NCBI GenBank assembly: GCA_038255145.1
Contig: JBBSLP010000050.1
Location: 1-45,744 of the forward strand
Length of the DNA: 45,744 nucleotides
From: WHTX01 sp038255145
GTDB taxonomy: Bacteria; Actinomycetota; Acidimicrobiia; Acidimicrobiales; CAIXPF01
Reading direction: 5' to 3'
Shown piece by piece: positions 1 through 8,412 of the stretch. The position numbers were made by a program, and so were the translations under genes. Every line of letters begins with the position of its first letter. Position 1 is the stretch's first letter. Below the pieces are notes generated by a model. It did not search any database. It had not been told where the DNA came from and saw nothing but the letters and a program-made list of their open reading frames with translations.

Positions 1-588
1 GGGCCCGAGGCCCGCGTCTACTTCTTCTTGTATCTGATCATCGACGTGTACTCGCGCAAGATCGTCGGCTGGACCATCGACACAACCGAGTCCGACAAGG
101 TCGCCCGCCGGCTCATCGACGCTGCGGCCAAGCGGGAGGGCATCAACGCCGACACCCTGGTCTTGCATTCGGACCGTGGGGCGCAGATGACGTCGCTGAC
201 CGTGGCCGACCTCCTCGAGAAGCTCGGTGTCACCCGCAGCCTGTCCCGGCCGCGGGTGAGCAACGACAACCCGTTCTCAGAGGCTGCGTTCAAGACCGTG
301 AAGTATCGGCCTGACTACCCGAAGCGCTTCGCGAACATCGCTGCCGCGCGGGCCTGGATGCGGACATTTGCGGCTTGGTACAACGCCGATCACTACCACT
401 CCGGCATTGGCTACCACCACCCCTCCGAGGTCCACGACGGCACCGCCACCTCGACCGTGACCAAGCGCCATACCGTCCTCGACGCCGCCTATCACGCCCA
501 CCCCGACCGCTTCCGCAACAAGCCCCCAGCCGCTCCGGCGCTTCCCGCCGAGGCCTGGATCAACAAGCCGACCATACAGACAACATGA
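1..588 (+). CDS. IS3-type transposase, integrase-core C-terminal part (5' end outside window)
   Basis: The frame is open from the first base, so the gene starts outside the window; the TTG at 28 is not a true start. It encodes the second half of a DDE (rve) transposase. The first catalytic Asp lies in LIIDVYSRKIVGW, the second in LHSDRGAQMTS, and the Glu in DNPFSEAAFK, followed by the usual WYNADHYHSGIGYHHP stretch and a basic tail. All three catalytic residues are present and I see no frameshift, so this part looks intact. It abuts a damaged IS481-type transposase, so this end of the window is a nest of insertion sequences. The family assignment (IS3/IS150 group) rests on the motif pattern and is fairly secure. 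Confidence 0.85.
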   Translation, partial: GPEARVYFFLYLIIDVYSRKIVGWTIDTTESDKVARRLIDAAAKREGINADTLVLHSDRGAQMTSLTVADLLEKLGVTRSLSRPRVSNDNPFSEAAFKTVKYRPDYPKRFANIAAARAWMRTFAAWYNADHYHSGIGYHHPSEVHDGTATSTVTKRHTVLDAAYHAHPDRFRNKPPAAPALPAEAWINKPTIQTT

Positions 589-1380
589 AGACCAACCCCG
601 GCACCCCCGACTTGACAGGTTCCGGCCGGCACGGCCCGCTCGATGAACGTGTCACGGCCCACCGCGTACAAGTGGTGGAACCGCTACCGCACCGAGGGCC
701 CCGCCGGCCTGATGGACCGCTCGAGCCGGCCCTTGTCGTGTCCCCACCAGACGCCACGGCGGGTCGAGCGGCGCATCCTGAGTCTCCGCAAGCGCGACAA
801 GCTCGGACCCGCTCGCCTCGCCGGCATCACCGGGGTGCCCTCCTCCACCGTGCACCGGGTCTTGGTCCGCCACGGGGTGAACCGGCTGTCGTGGATGGAC
901 CGGCCCACCGCCGAGCCGGTACCGCGCATCGTGACCACCAGGTGCGGTGAGCTGGTCCACATCGACGTCAAGAAGCTGGTCCGCATTCCTGATGGGGGGC
1001 GGACACCGCATGTTGGGACAGGAGGCCCGCACCGGCTCCGTCGCCCCAAGGGCCTCGGCTACACCCACATCCACACCGCCATCGACGCCTACTCGCGCCT
1101 CGCGTACTCCGAGTTCGCCGGCACCGAGAACACCGAGAACTGCGTCGCCTTCTTGGACCGGGCCATCGCCTGGTTCGCCCTGCGCGGCATCCGCATCGAA
1201 CGCTTCAACCGCACCCTCAGCGAGGAATGGGCCTACACCCGGCTCTACCCCAACGAGACCGCCCGGGCCGACGCGCTTGCCCCCTGGCTGCACAAGTACA
1301 ACCATCACCGACACCACACCGCCGTCGGAGGACCACCCGCCTCACGCGTCAACAACCTCTCGGTCCACTACAAGTGCTAC
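1..1380 (+). mobile_element. Adjoining IS3-type and IS481-type remnants
   Basis: Two transposase genes of different families lie in tandem within 1.4 kb. The right limit is set where the normal IS481 C-terminus ends (about 1375). I could not define terminal inverted repeats or target duplications by eye. Confidence 0.55.
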
Positions 1381-1461
1381 GCGCCCACGACCACCTTGAC
1401 GAAGGAGGAGATCTACTCCTTCGTCGCCACCGGCCAGCGGTTCAGTTGCCGAAACGACTGA
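643..1461 (+). pseudogene. IS481-type transposase, 5'-truncated and missing the second catalytic Asp
   Basis: The helix-turn-helix (VSRPTAYKWWNRYR), the first DDE Asp (HTAIDAYSRLAY) and the catalytic Glu region (RIERFNRTLSEEW) are recognisable. The N-terminus is short: an in-frame TGA at 613-615 precedes the first ATG. The block that normally carries TDNGS and the second Asp, about 30 residues, is absent: GIRIER runs straight into FNRTL. The join falls in ATCGAACG at 1195-1202, a stretch likely to occur at both ends of the missing segment. After VNNLSVHYK, where family members normally stop, the frame runs another 23 residues into flanking DNA and overlaps the 3' end of the next gene. It is almost certainly inactive. 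Confidence 0.85.
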
Positions 1462-2917
1462 GCAGGTTGTCGGCCGTGGAGAGGTCTGGGGAGTCCTGCA
1501 TGTACCCACGCACGGGCCGTCCGCCCCGCACGTGCGGGGAGACCGCGTGGTACCCAGGAACCGTGATGAGGCCGAGGTTCACGATGCGGGCGAGCTCGGA
1601 TGTAGTGAACCAGCGTTCATTCGTCAGCTGCAGTTCAACGAGGCGGTTCGCATGACTCGAGAAGGTGCCGGCGTCGAGGTCTGCGCTGATCGGGTTCACG
1701 AACGCCTGCGCGAAGACAGCGATGGAGCCGCCGGCGATCCGGCTTCGCTCGGGTGTCGTTGCCGCCCGCAGCACCCCCACGCTTCCGAGGCTCGACAAGG
1801 CCCGGGCGAGAACCGACATGCCGTTGGTGAGGTCGTCGCTGATGCTGCCGCGCACCTGCGCTGGGGCGGCGTCGATGTCGGCGAGGATGTCACTGAGCTC
1901 CTGCTCGATGACAGCCTTGACGATCGTTGCTCCGAGGTACCGGGTGAGTCCGAAGGTGAGGAAGCCGACGGGGCCAGTGAAGAAGAACAAGACGTCCGTC
2001 CACCAGGGCACGTCGACATTGACGTCGATGCCGCTGGCGTCGACACGGAACACCGTCGAGCCGCGCAACAGCTCCGCCTCGATCGGCCCGGAGAAGCTGA
2101 TCGTGGCGTTGTCTTTGACGGCCTTTCCGGTGACGCGGAGCTCGGTTTCGCCCATCTCCATCACGAACTCCGTGATCTCGGCGCCGTTGATTTGTTCTCC
2201 TTTTGGGCTCGCCGTCTCGAACCTCGTGTCGAGGAACGCCTTCGAGTAGACGATGCCGAACTCCGTGAGGCGAGGCAGGTGGCTGGTCGCCTCGGTGAGG
2301 CTCGCATCGCCGCCCGGCAGATCGACGAAGATGCCGAGGGCGTCGACGGTTGCGAGCGCGCCCGCGCCCGGCATCAGGGTCACGGCGGTGGCCCAGAGTC
2401 CCGCGGCAGGGGGTGGATTGGCGACATCTGGGAAGAACACGGTTCCGGCGGCATCGATCAAGCCGTCGAGGAGGGGAAGGGTCAGGTTGGCGAGCATCAG
2501 CGCCGCTGGGCCGGAGGTGAATAGATCGTCGACCATTGCGCCGCTGAGGGGCGGCGCCGGCGGGATGGCGACGCCGTCGTAGCGGAAGCCGAGCACCGCC
2601 GCGCCGGTCAACGGGTTGACGCCTGGGCGCAGTTCTGGCGTGACTCGGACCCGTGTGTCCAGCGGCAGCACGAGTGTAGACCCCTCCGGTTCGACGGTGC
2701 CGCTGAGGCGCAGCTGCGTGACCGGAGCGGCCCCCGATGTCACCATCTCGACGTCGAGGGAGATGAGTGTGACGGTTGCAGCACCTCCCCCTCCTCCACC
2801 ACCGCTGCTCGCAGGGAACACCCGCGGGATCACGCCGATGCGGTGCAACCCCCTCAACCATTCAGCTATGAGCTCCACGGAGAGCAGGGTTCCGAGTTTC
2901 GCATTGGCGAGGTCCAT
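1442..2917 (-). CDS. Hypothetical protein, 491 aa, with a DUF3892-like tail
   Basis: I do not recognise the main body. Residues 39-45 are a glycine run and residues 1-35 have amphipathic character. The long middle is rich in beta-strand-like alternation, with a hydrophobic stretch around 305-330 (WWTDVLFFFTGPVGFL) followed by a helical segment (TIVKAVIEQELSDIL). No signal peptide is seen. The last 60 residues (GYHAVSPHVRGG ... ADNLLSRF) resemble the short DUF3892 domain, whose members often end in a DNLLSLP-like motif; this is resemblance only. The gene lies 39 bp downstream of another unknown gene on the same strand, so the two are probably co-transcribed. Its stop overlaps the run-on tail of the IS481 transposase. 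Confidence 0.6.
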   Translation of the reverse strand: MDLANAKLGTLLSVELIAEWLRGLHRIGVIPRVFPASSGGGGGGGAATVTLISLDVEMVTSGAAPVTQLRLSGTVEPEGSTLVLPLDTRVRVTPELRPGVNPLTGAAVLGFRYDGVAIPPAPPLSGAMVDDLFTSGPAALMLANLTLPLLDGLIDAAGTVFFPDVANPPPAAGLWATAVTLMPGAGALATVDALGIFVDLPGGDASLTEATSHLPRLTEFGIVYSKAFLDTRFETASPKGEQINGAEITEFVMEMGETELRVTGKAVKDNATISFSGPIEAELLRGSTVFRVDASGIDVNVDVPWWTDVLFFFTGPVGFLTFGLTRYLGATIVKAVIEQELSDILADIDAAPAQVRGSISDDLTNGMSVLARALSSLGSVGVLRAATTPERSRIAGGSIAVFAQAFVNPISADLDAGTFSSHANRLVELQLTNERWFTTSELARIVNLGLITVPGYHAVSPHVRGGRPVRGYMQDSPDLSTADNLLSRFGN

Positions 2918-2956
2918 GGTGTGTTCCGATGCCGGTTTTGTCGATCGATGCTGGAG

Positions 2957-3523
2957 TTATCGGTCCGTTCGCTTGAAGAATTCGGCGGGATCGTACGCGA
3001 CGCTCACCAGGCACTTCCACGAGGTGGGTCGAACGATGAGCACGACGCTGAAGCAGTTGCCGTTGCGAAGGCAGCAGTGCAGGTGCGGATACTGGGTGCG
3101 ACAGGTTGTATTGGCCTCGGTTTGGAACTGGGCCTGAAGCTTCGATTCTTGGAAGGCCGCTATGCATTCCTGAACCGTGTCGAAGAGGTGGTCGTCGTCG
3201 TGCCGTGAGGCGGCAGGCAGGACGACTTCCGCCAGGAGCTTGCCTGTTGCGACATCTGTGTGCCGGATGGCCATCCCATCTTGGGTGCGCAGCAGCTCGC
3301 TCTTCGACGTTTGGACGCCGCCCTCCGCGCTTCTCACCGTGCTGTAGTTGAGCACGAGGCTCGGGGTGTCCTCGGCCAGCGCGAGGATGTCGCCCACCGC
3401 TGGGTTGATCAACGACGCTCGCGTGTGGTCTCTCTCTTCGCTGAAGGAGAAGAGGAATCCGGCGGTGTACGAGTCGCTGATCGACCTGCTGAGTTCTGCC
3501 CTGATATTCGACAGCTCGGTCAT
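2957..3523 (-). CDS. Hypothetical protein, 188 aa
   Basis: The start was placed at the ATG ending at 3523, because GGGAAGAAG lies about 7 nt upstream and the coding-like sequence begins with MTELSNIRAELSRS; the longer frame adds only a basic leader. The protein has no signal peptide or membrane helix. It carries four cysteines in its last third (TCRTQYPHLHCCLRNGNC), which could bind metal or form disulfides. I do not recognise a family. It is the promoter-proximal gene of a probable two-gene unit with the 491-residue protein, so the two may act together. Base composition is visibly less GC-rich than beyond 6.4 kb, consistent with recent acquisition. Confidence 0.55.
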   Translation of the reverse strand: MTELSNIRAELSRSISDSYTAGFLFSFSEERDHTRASLINPAVGDILALAEDTPSLVLNYSTVRSAEGGVQTSKSELLRTQDGMAIRHTDVATGKLLAEVVLPAASRHDDDHLFDTVQECIAAFQESKLQAQFQTEANTTCRTQYPHLHCCLRNGNCFSVVLIVRPTSWKCLVSVAYDPAEFFKRTDR

Positions 3524-3617
3524 GAGAACGCTTCTTCCCGCTGCGGGCGGTCGCAGCAACTGTGTTTGTCAAACTAGCACCGCCAGATGGCCCGGGTTGC
3601 CGTGTTTCGATATTTAG

Positions 3618-3800
3618 TTAGAGCACCGGGTGCGGGAGAACCTCGACACCGAAGGTGATCCGCCCAGTGTCGATCAGGTGGCCGGCGATGGTGTCGGTCG
3701 TGCCGCTCGCTCGTGTTGCGTCGACGCGCACCCAGACTTGGGACGGGGCGCGACAGGCAGCGGGTGGTGCTTGGCCCAGCTCGGACCGTTGGGAGCCTCG
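3618..3800 (-). other. Possible 60-codon gene remnant
   Basis: The reverse strand has a coding-like frame ending in a TAA. It contains SQVWVRVDATRASG and GRITFGVEVLPHPVL and is closed upstream by a TAG at 3801-3803. It has no start codon in a sensible place and I cannot name the family. The rest of 3560-4119 holds no convincing gene. Confidence 0.25.
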
Positions 3801-3998
3801 CTATACTACACGGCGGCGCGTGCGGATCCAGGGTGGTCAAGAGTCGGCTGATCTCAGCCGGGTGGTGACCAGAAGGCGATCGTGCCGCAACGCCTGAGGG
3901 ATCGGCCGTTCCGTACGTCTGAGCGGTCTCGGCGTCGGACCACCTCATACACGTGTGTCCATGGCGTCGGTCTGCTCGATCTCGGCGGGGCATCTTGC

Positions 3999-4017
3999 TA
4001 GTTCAGTATTGGAACTA
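3999..4017. promoter_or_regulatory. Inverted repeat upstream of the FAD oxidoreductase
   Basis: TAGTTC and GAACTA form perfect 6-bp arms around a 7-nt spacer, about 100 bp upstream of the oxidoreductase start. The size suits a dimeric repressor such as a HxlR, MarR or TetR protein. No such regulator is encoded next to it. Confidence 0.4.
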
Positions 4018-4119
4018 TCCGAACGCAGGGGGCCGTGGTTTGGTGGGCGGTGGCGATGCAGGCAGGCGCCACGCTGTGGCGCAGCGTTTCTGTCCGTCAC
4101 CACTCCCAGAGGAGCAAGC

Positions 4120-5523
4120 ATGAGCGACATAATCGAAACCATTTCGAGCGCGACGAGAGGCCGAGTGGTCACGTCCATTGACGATGACTACGACGAGGCG
4201 CGGTCCGTGTACAACGCGATGCACGATCGAAAGCCCCAAGCCGTGGTCCAGTGCGTCGATTCAGCGGATGTGATGGCGACGATCGCCGCGTCGGTCGACA
4301 GCGGGTTGGACCTGGCGGTGCGCGGCGGCGGGCACAGCGTTCCCGGATTCGGCACGGTCGACGACGGCCTCGTGATCGACCTGTCGGCCATGCGTGGCGT
4401 GAACGTGGATCCGGTCGGACGCACGGCCCGTGTCGGTGGCGGGGCCACCTGGGGTGACGTCGACCACGCCACGTACCCGTTCGGTCTTGCGGCGCCCGGT
4501 GGGATCATCTCGACGACCGGCGTCGGGGGCCTGACCCTCGGCGGTGGAATCGGCTACCTGACCCGAGGGCTCGGGTTGTCGATCGACAACCTCCTCTCGG
4601 TCGATGTCGTGCTCGCTGACGGTCGCCAGGTCACCGCCAGCGACCATCAGCATCAGGACCTCTTCTGGGCGTTGCGGGGCGGGGGCGGCAACTTCGGGGT
4701 TGCGACCAGCTTCGAGTTCCGTCTCCACGAGGTTGGCGACATCGTCGGCGGCCCGATGTTCTACGAGGTCCAAGATGCCGCGACGGTGATGAAGTTCTAC
4801 CGCGACTTCATTCAGACGGCACCCGAGCAACTCGGCTGCTTCTTCGCCTGGCAGATCGCACCGCCCCTCCCGTTCGTTCCCGAAGACCGAGTGGGCGACC
4901 TCTTCTGCGCGCTGGTCACGTGTTGGAACGGTCCCCACGATGAGGCCGATGCCGTACTACGCCCGTTCCGCGAGGTCGCCGAAATCAAAGCCTCCCACGT
5001 CGGGCCAGCGCCGTTCCCGGCGCTCAACAGCGCCTTCGACGGTCTCGTCCCGAAGGGTCTTCAGCACTACTGGAAGGCGGACTTCGTTTCGGACTTGACC
5101 GACGAGGCGATCAGCGAGCACGTCGAACACGGCAAGTTGACCCCCTGCGTCAACTCGACGATGCACCTGTACTCGATGAACGGGGCTGCCCAGCGTGTCG
5201 GGGCGAACGACACGGCGTTCGGCCATCGGGACAAGACGTTCGCTCCCGTCGTCGCCGGGATGTGGCCCGACCCAGCCGACAACGCGGCCAACATCAAATG
5301 GGTGAAGGACTACTACGCCGGGATCCACCCGCACGCCGGAAGCGACGGTGGCTACATCAACTTCATGTCCGAAGATGACGACGACCGCGTGCCAGCGAAT
5401 TACGGGGTCAACTACCAGCGTCTCGCCGAGGTCAAGGCCGTCTACGACCCCGAGAACGTCTTCCACATCAACCAGAACATCGAACCAGCCCGATCGGCCA
5501 CGGCGCCCGGGGTCACCCGCTGA
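4120..5523 (+). CDS. FAD-binding oxidoreductase, BBE (berberine bridge enzyme) type
   Basis: This 467-residue flavoprotein oxidises an unknown small substrate, probably a sugar or secondary metabolite. The start at 4120 is set by AGAGGAG five bases upstream; the longer open frame to 3955 is non-coding. The N-terminal PCMH FAD domain has RGGGHSVPGFG, whose His72 is the usual covalent 8-alpha-histidyl site, then GVGGLTLGGGIGYLTRGLGL. The C-terminal BBE motif is NYGVNYQRLAEVKAVYDPEN. In two-fold tethered enzymes a Cys lies just before GVGG; here the stretch is GGIISTTGVGG, so only the His link is expected. It stands alone behind an inverted repeat, and a reverse-strand fragment overlaps its last bases. 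Confidence 0.9.
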   Translation: MSDIIETISSATRGRVVTSIDDDYDEARSVYNAMHDRKPQAVVQCVDSADVMATIAASVDSGLDLAVRGGGHSVPGFGTVDDGLVIDLSAMRGVNVDPVGRTARVGGGATWGDVDHATYPFGLAAPGGIISTTGVGGLTLGGGIGYLTRGLGLSIDNLLSVDVVLADGRQVTASDHQHQDLFWALRGGGGNFGVATSFEFRLHEVGDIVGGPMFYEVQDAATVMKFYRDFIQTAPEQLGCFFAWQIAPPLPFVPEDRVGDLFCALVTCWNGPHDEADAVLRPFREVAEIKASHVGPAPFPALNSAFDGLVPKGLQHYWKADFVSDLTDEAISEHVEHGKLTPCVNSTMHLYSMNGAAQRVGANDTAFGHRDKTFAPVVAGMWPDPADNAANIKWVKDYYAGIHPHAGSDGGYINFMSEDDDDRVPANYGVNYQRLAEVKAVYDPENVFHINQNIEPARSATAPGVTR

Positions 5524-5707
5524 CGGTGCTGGAGTCGGGCGACACCATTCCGCAGACGCCGCTCTCGGTCTGCACGATGTGCTGCGGCAGTCGAACACGA
5601 CGCAACAGCTCGTCGACGTCGACTGGGGCCGGTTCGACCAGCTCGTAGACGGCCTCACGCCCGCGCTTGTGGCGTGTCGCCAGTCCAGCCGCCCCCAGGG
5701 GACACAA
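5513..5707 (-). other. Possible C-terminal fragment of a winged-helix regulator
   Basis: This 64-residue frame opens at a TTG and ends in TGA, overlapping the end of the convergent oxidoreductase. GLATRHKRGREAVYEL resembles the wing of ArsR/PadR-like regulators (GLVTRRREGR.VYYEL), but the recognition helix that should precede it is absent. The remainder (PAPVDVDELLRRVRLPQ and a short tail with one Cys) is not diagnostic. If real, it is a remnant of a regulator; it may equally be a chance frame. Confidence 0.25.
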
Positions 5708-5919
5708 CTATCGGGACCGGGCGAGTCGCTGGCCGCCGAGCGAGTCATCACCCAGGCGCCATTCGCCCATGCCGGCATGCCGCGCACGCAGCACCACGCG
5801 GGGGGGACCATGCCCGAGGCCAGCTCCCCTCCCGAGTCCCGCGTCCCGCCCGGTCCCCCCGCGCGTCCGTGGCCGGCGGCGTGCGTGCCCATCGCCAACG
5901 TGCGGTGCGAGACGCTACT

Positions 5920-5945
5920 GAGCCCCCGCCGTGAGGCGGGGGCTC
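5920..5945. terminator. 11-bp perfect hairpin with GTGA loop
   Basis: GAGCCCCCGCC pairs perfectly with GGCGGGGGCTC around a GTGA loop, which is a GNRA tetraloop in RNA. No T run follows, as is common in high-GC actinobacteria. It lies in a stretch of over 400 bp (5708-6183) in which I see no convincing gene. Confidence 0.5.
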
Positions 5946-6183
5946 GTCGAGCAGATCGTGTATTCCGCCCGGCGATCAACTCGGGCGGGGAGGCGCCTCA
6001 TCGCCACCACGCTCCCTGCATGGCAAGTGAACCCTGGTAGCTCGAGCGACTCCAACGGTGGGCATACCGGGCCGTTGAGCATGAGGTCGGCGGCTTGGGT
6101 GGCCGCGCTCAGGTTGGGGAGTTCGGAACGTGCCTGCGGCTGACGCCGTCGAGGTAGTAGTCGACCAGAAGGCGCTCCTCGTC

Positions 6184-6426
6184 GGTGGGTGCTCGATCGT
6201 GGCAGTCGCCTCCGCGCTCGGGCACGACAACCCCAACGTCACCTTGAAGGTCTACGGGCACCTCATGGCCTCCGACGAGGACCGCATCCGCCAAGCGTTG
6301 CAGGACGACGTGGCCAGCTTGGCCGCCACTCCCCTGGGCCCCCGTGTCATCTCCGTGTCATGGAAGGCTGGATGGCGACGATCTGGCCTCGCATCGGATC
6401 CCAAGAACTCGCGTCTGAGCAGGTGA
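6184..6426 (+). pseudogene. Tyrosine recombinase (phage-type integrase), C-terminal fragment
   Basis: The stretch SIVAVASALGHDNPNV followed by TLKVYGHLMASDEDR is the end of an integrase catalytic domain: the GH of the box II region and the VYGH tyrosine nucleophile are both visible. The Arg-containing first half of the active site and the whole N-terminal core-binding domain are missing. Upstream sequence in this frame (from 6130) does not look like integrase. The fragment stops 4 bp before the end of the convergent MBL gene. It marks the right edge of the accessory patch and suggests that an integrated element once ended here. No tRNA is seen nearby as an attachment site. Confidence 0.7.
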
Positions 6427-6430
6427 TTTA

Positions 6431-7144
6431 CTACTGACCCATGAAGATCTTCCACTGGTCGAGGGTCTTGAAGCGGAACACGTAGTTCGACTCCCGCACG
6501 TCGCCCATGGGGGCATTGGGCTCGGGCGCGTACAGGTGGCCGGGGAACAGCACGGTGTCGTCGGGCACCTTGGCCAGGGTGGTGTTGATCGAGTGGTAGA
6601 GCGCCTCGGCGTCACCACCGGGCAGGTCGACCCGGCCACAGCCCTCGAGGAAGAGGGTGTCCCCGGCTACCAGGTGTCCGTCGAGCAGGAAGCACTGGCT
6701 GCCCGGGGTGTGACCCGGCGTGTGGATGAGCTCGATGGGGATCTGGCCCACGGTCACGATGTCCCCCGACGCGTGGCGCACCAGGTCGTCGTCGGACACC
6801 CCCGTCACCTTGATGACCCCGTCGCCCTCGACGGCCTGCACGTGCACGGGCACCGACACCTCGTCGAGCAGTTGCGCCAACCCGCTGATGGTGATGCCCG
6901 AGAACGACCCGCCCACGTGGTCCTGGTGGTAGTGGGTGGCCATGGCCCCCACCAGGTGCATCCCGTCGGCGGCCACCACCTGGAGCAGGCCGGGGATGTC
7001 GTAGGCGGCGTCGACGACGACGGCCTCACCCGTCTCCCTGTCACCGATCAGGTAGACGAAGTTGACCATCTGCTGAGCGACCTGGTTGCCCAGGGCGATG
7101 TCCCGCCCCACGAGCAGCTGACGGAAGTAGAGCCTCGGATCCAT
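6431..7144 (-). CDS. MBL-fold metallo-hydrolase (glyoxalase II-like)
   Basis: This 237-residue metallo-beta-lactamase-fold hydrolase is probably a cytoplasmic thioester hydrolase of the glyoxalase II/persulfide dioxygenase kind. The metal ligands are visible: THYHQDHVGG (His and Asp of the HxHxDH motif), HTPGHTPGSQC, GDTLFLEGCGRVD (bridging Asp), and the final FPGHLYAP. The length is normal. It diverges from an LLM oxidoreductase, with 88 bp between the starts. There is no clear ribosome site, but GAGACT lies 6 bp upstream of the ATG, so it may be leaderless. The exact substrate cannot be read from the sequence. Confidence 0.9.
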   Translation of the reverse strand: MDPRLYFRQLLVGRDIALGNQVAQQMVNFVYLIGDRETGEAVVVDAAYDIPGLLQVVAADGMHLVGAMATHYHQDHVGGSFSGITISGLAQLLDEVSVPVHVQAVEGDGVIKVTGVSDDDLVRHASGDIVTVGQIPIELIHTPGHTPGSQCFLLDGHLVAGDTLFLEGCGRVDLPGGDAEALYHSINTTLAKVPDDTVLFPGHLYAPEPNAPMGDVRESNYVFRFKTLDQWKIFMGQ

Positions 7145-7150
7145 GGCCCG

Positions 7151-7156
7151 AGTCTC
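7151..7156 (-). promoter_or_regulatory. Candidate leaderless -10 box for the MBL hydrolase
   Basis: On the reverse strand GAGACT stands exactly 6 bp before the ATG. It has the two most conserved -10 bases (A2 and T6), and the gene lacks a ribosome-binding site. Confidence 0.35.
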
Positions 7157-7232
7157 GCGCGACCACGGGCATCGGCTGGCTGACGACTCGTAAGCTCCGA
7201 GCGAGGGGAACCAACGAAATCAGGGGGAAGCC

Positions 7233-8342
7233 ATGGAACTCGGCATGTTCGCGATGCCGTCGCACCCGCCGGAGCGCTCGGTGGTCGATGCGCTCGAGTG
7301 GGACCTGCAGATGCTGCGCTGGGGCGACGAGTACGGCTACACCGAGGCATGGATCGGTGAGCACTTCACCTCTCCGTGGGAGCCGTTCCCCGCCCCCGAC
7401 CTGATGATCGCCCAGGCCGCCCTGCAGACCGAGCGCATCAAGCTGGCGCCCGGGGCCCACCTGCTGCCCTTCCACCACCCCGCCGAGCTGGCCCACCGCG
7501 TGGCCCAGCTCGACCACATGCTCCAGGGTCGTCTCATGCTCGGCGTGGGCTCGGCCGGCCTGCCCAGCGACTGGGAGCTCTTCCAGGTCGACGGGTTCGG
7601 CGGCGAGAACCGGCGCATGACCGCCGAGGCCCTCGACCTCATCCTCAAGATCTGGACGTCCGAGGAGCCCTTCGAGCACAAGGGCGAGTTCTGGAACGTC
7701 ACCTTCAACCCCGAGATCCAGTTCGGGCAGCTGCGCCAATGGCTCAAGCCCTATCAGAAGCCCCATCCCCCCATCGGCGTGGCCGGCCTGTCATCGCCGT
7801 CGCCGACCCTGGAGATGGCCGGCGAGCGGGGTTTCTTCCCCATGAGCCTCAACCTGAACCCGTCCTACGTGGCCACCCACTGGGACTCGGTGGTGACCGG
7901 CGCCAACCGCACCGGGCGCATCGCCGATCGCAAGGACTGGCGCATCGTGCGTGAGGTCTTCATCGCCGACACCGATGCCGAGGCCATGCGCTGGTCGGTC
8001 GGCAGCCACATGGGCCGCATGATGGACGAGTACCTGCTGCCCCTGTTGTGCCAGTTCGGCTTCGGCGAGCACCTCAAGCACGACAAGTCGCTGCCCGACA
8101 GCGTGGTCAACGCCAAGTACATGGCCGAGACGGCGTGGCTGGTGGGCTCGCCCGAGACGGTGGCCGAGAAGCTCGAGGAGCAGTACGAGCTGCTCGGCGG
8201 CTTCGGCACCATGTTGGTGCTGTGCTTCGACTACTCGACCGATCCCGAGCCCTGGCGCCAGTCCATGGAGCGCCTGGCCAAGGAGGTCATGCCCAAGGTC
8301 GCCCACCTGCAGACCAAGGCACCCGATCTGGTCACCGGCTGA
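7233..8342 (+). CDS. LLM-class flavin-dependent oxidoreductase
   Basis: This 369-residue protein has the bacterial-luciferase TIM-barrel fold. It begins MELGMFAMPSHPPERS and contains WIGEHFTSPWEPFPAPD, the barrel segment RIKLAPGAHLLPFHHP, and GRLMLGVGSAGLPSDW. Near the end, LVGSPETVAEKLEEQYE is the typical LLM C-terminal helix. Members use FMNH2 or F420H2 to oxidise or reduce small organic molecules; the arrangement recalls the limonene/alkane monooxygenase-like branch, but substrate and cofactor are not decidable. AGGGGGAAG sits just before the ATG. A strong hairpin follows the stop. Confidence 0.9.
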   Translation: MELGMFAMPSHPPERSVVDALEWDLQMLRWGDEYGYTEAWIGEHFTSPWEPFPAPDLMIAQAALQTERIKLAPGAHLLPFHHPAELAHRVAQLDHMLQGRLMLGVGSAGLPSDWELFQVDGFGGENRRMTAEALDLILKIWTSEEPFEHKGEFWNVTFNPEIQFGQLRQWLKPYQKPHPPIGVAGLSSPSPTLEMAGERGFFPMSLNLNPSYVATHWDSVVTGANRTGRIADRKDWRIVREVFIADTDAEAMRWSVGSHMGRMMDEYLLPLLCQFGFGEHLKHDKSLPDSVVNAKYMAETAWLVGSPETVAEKLEEQYELLGGFGTMLVLCFDYSTDPEPWRQSMERLAKEVMPKVAHLQTKAPDLVTG

Positions 8343-8372
8343 CCCTGGCGGGCTCGCCATGGCGCTGACGGT

Positions 8373-8402
8373 CGACGGCCGACCCCCCGGGGTCGGCCGT
8401 CG
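8373..8402. terminator. Bidirectional terminator between convergent genes
   Basis: A 14-bp perfect stem (CGACGGCCGACCCC with its complement) encloses a 2-nt centre. It fills most of the 70-bp gap between the LLM gene and the converging hydrolase, so it can serve both. Confidence 0.75.
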
Positions 8403-8412
8403 GTCGCGCCGA

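Noticed and set aside
3955..4119. N-terminal extension of the FAD oxidoreductase
   Set aside because: The extra 55 codons read across an operator-like inverted repeat and do not resemble the family, while ATG 4120 has a strong ribosome site.
1..6430. Complete prophage or conjugative element
   Set aside because: Apart from transposase remnants and an integrase tail there are no structural, replication or transfer genes.
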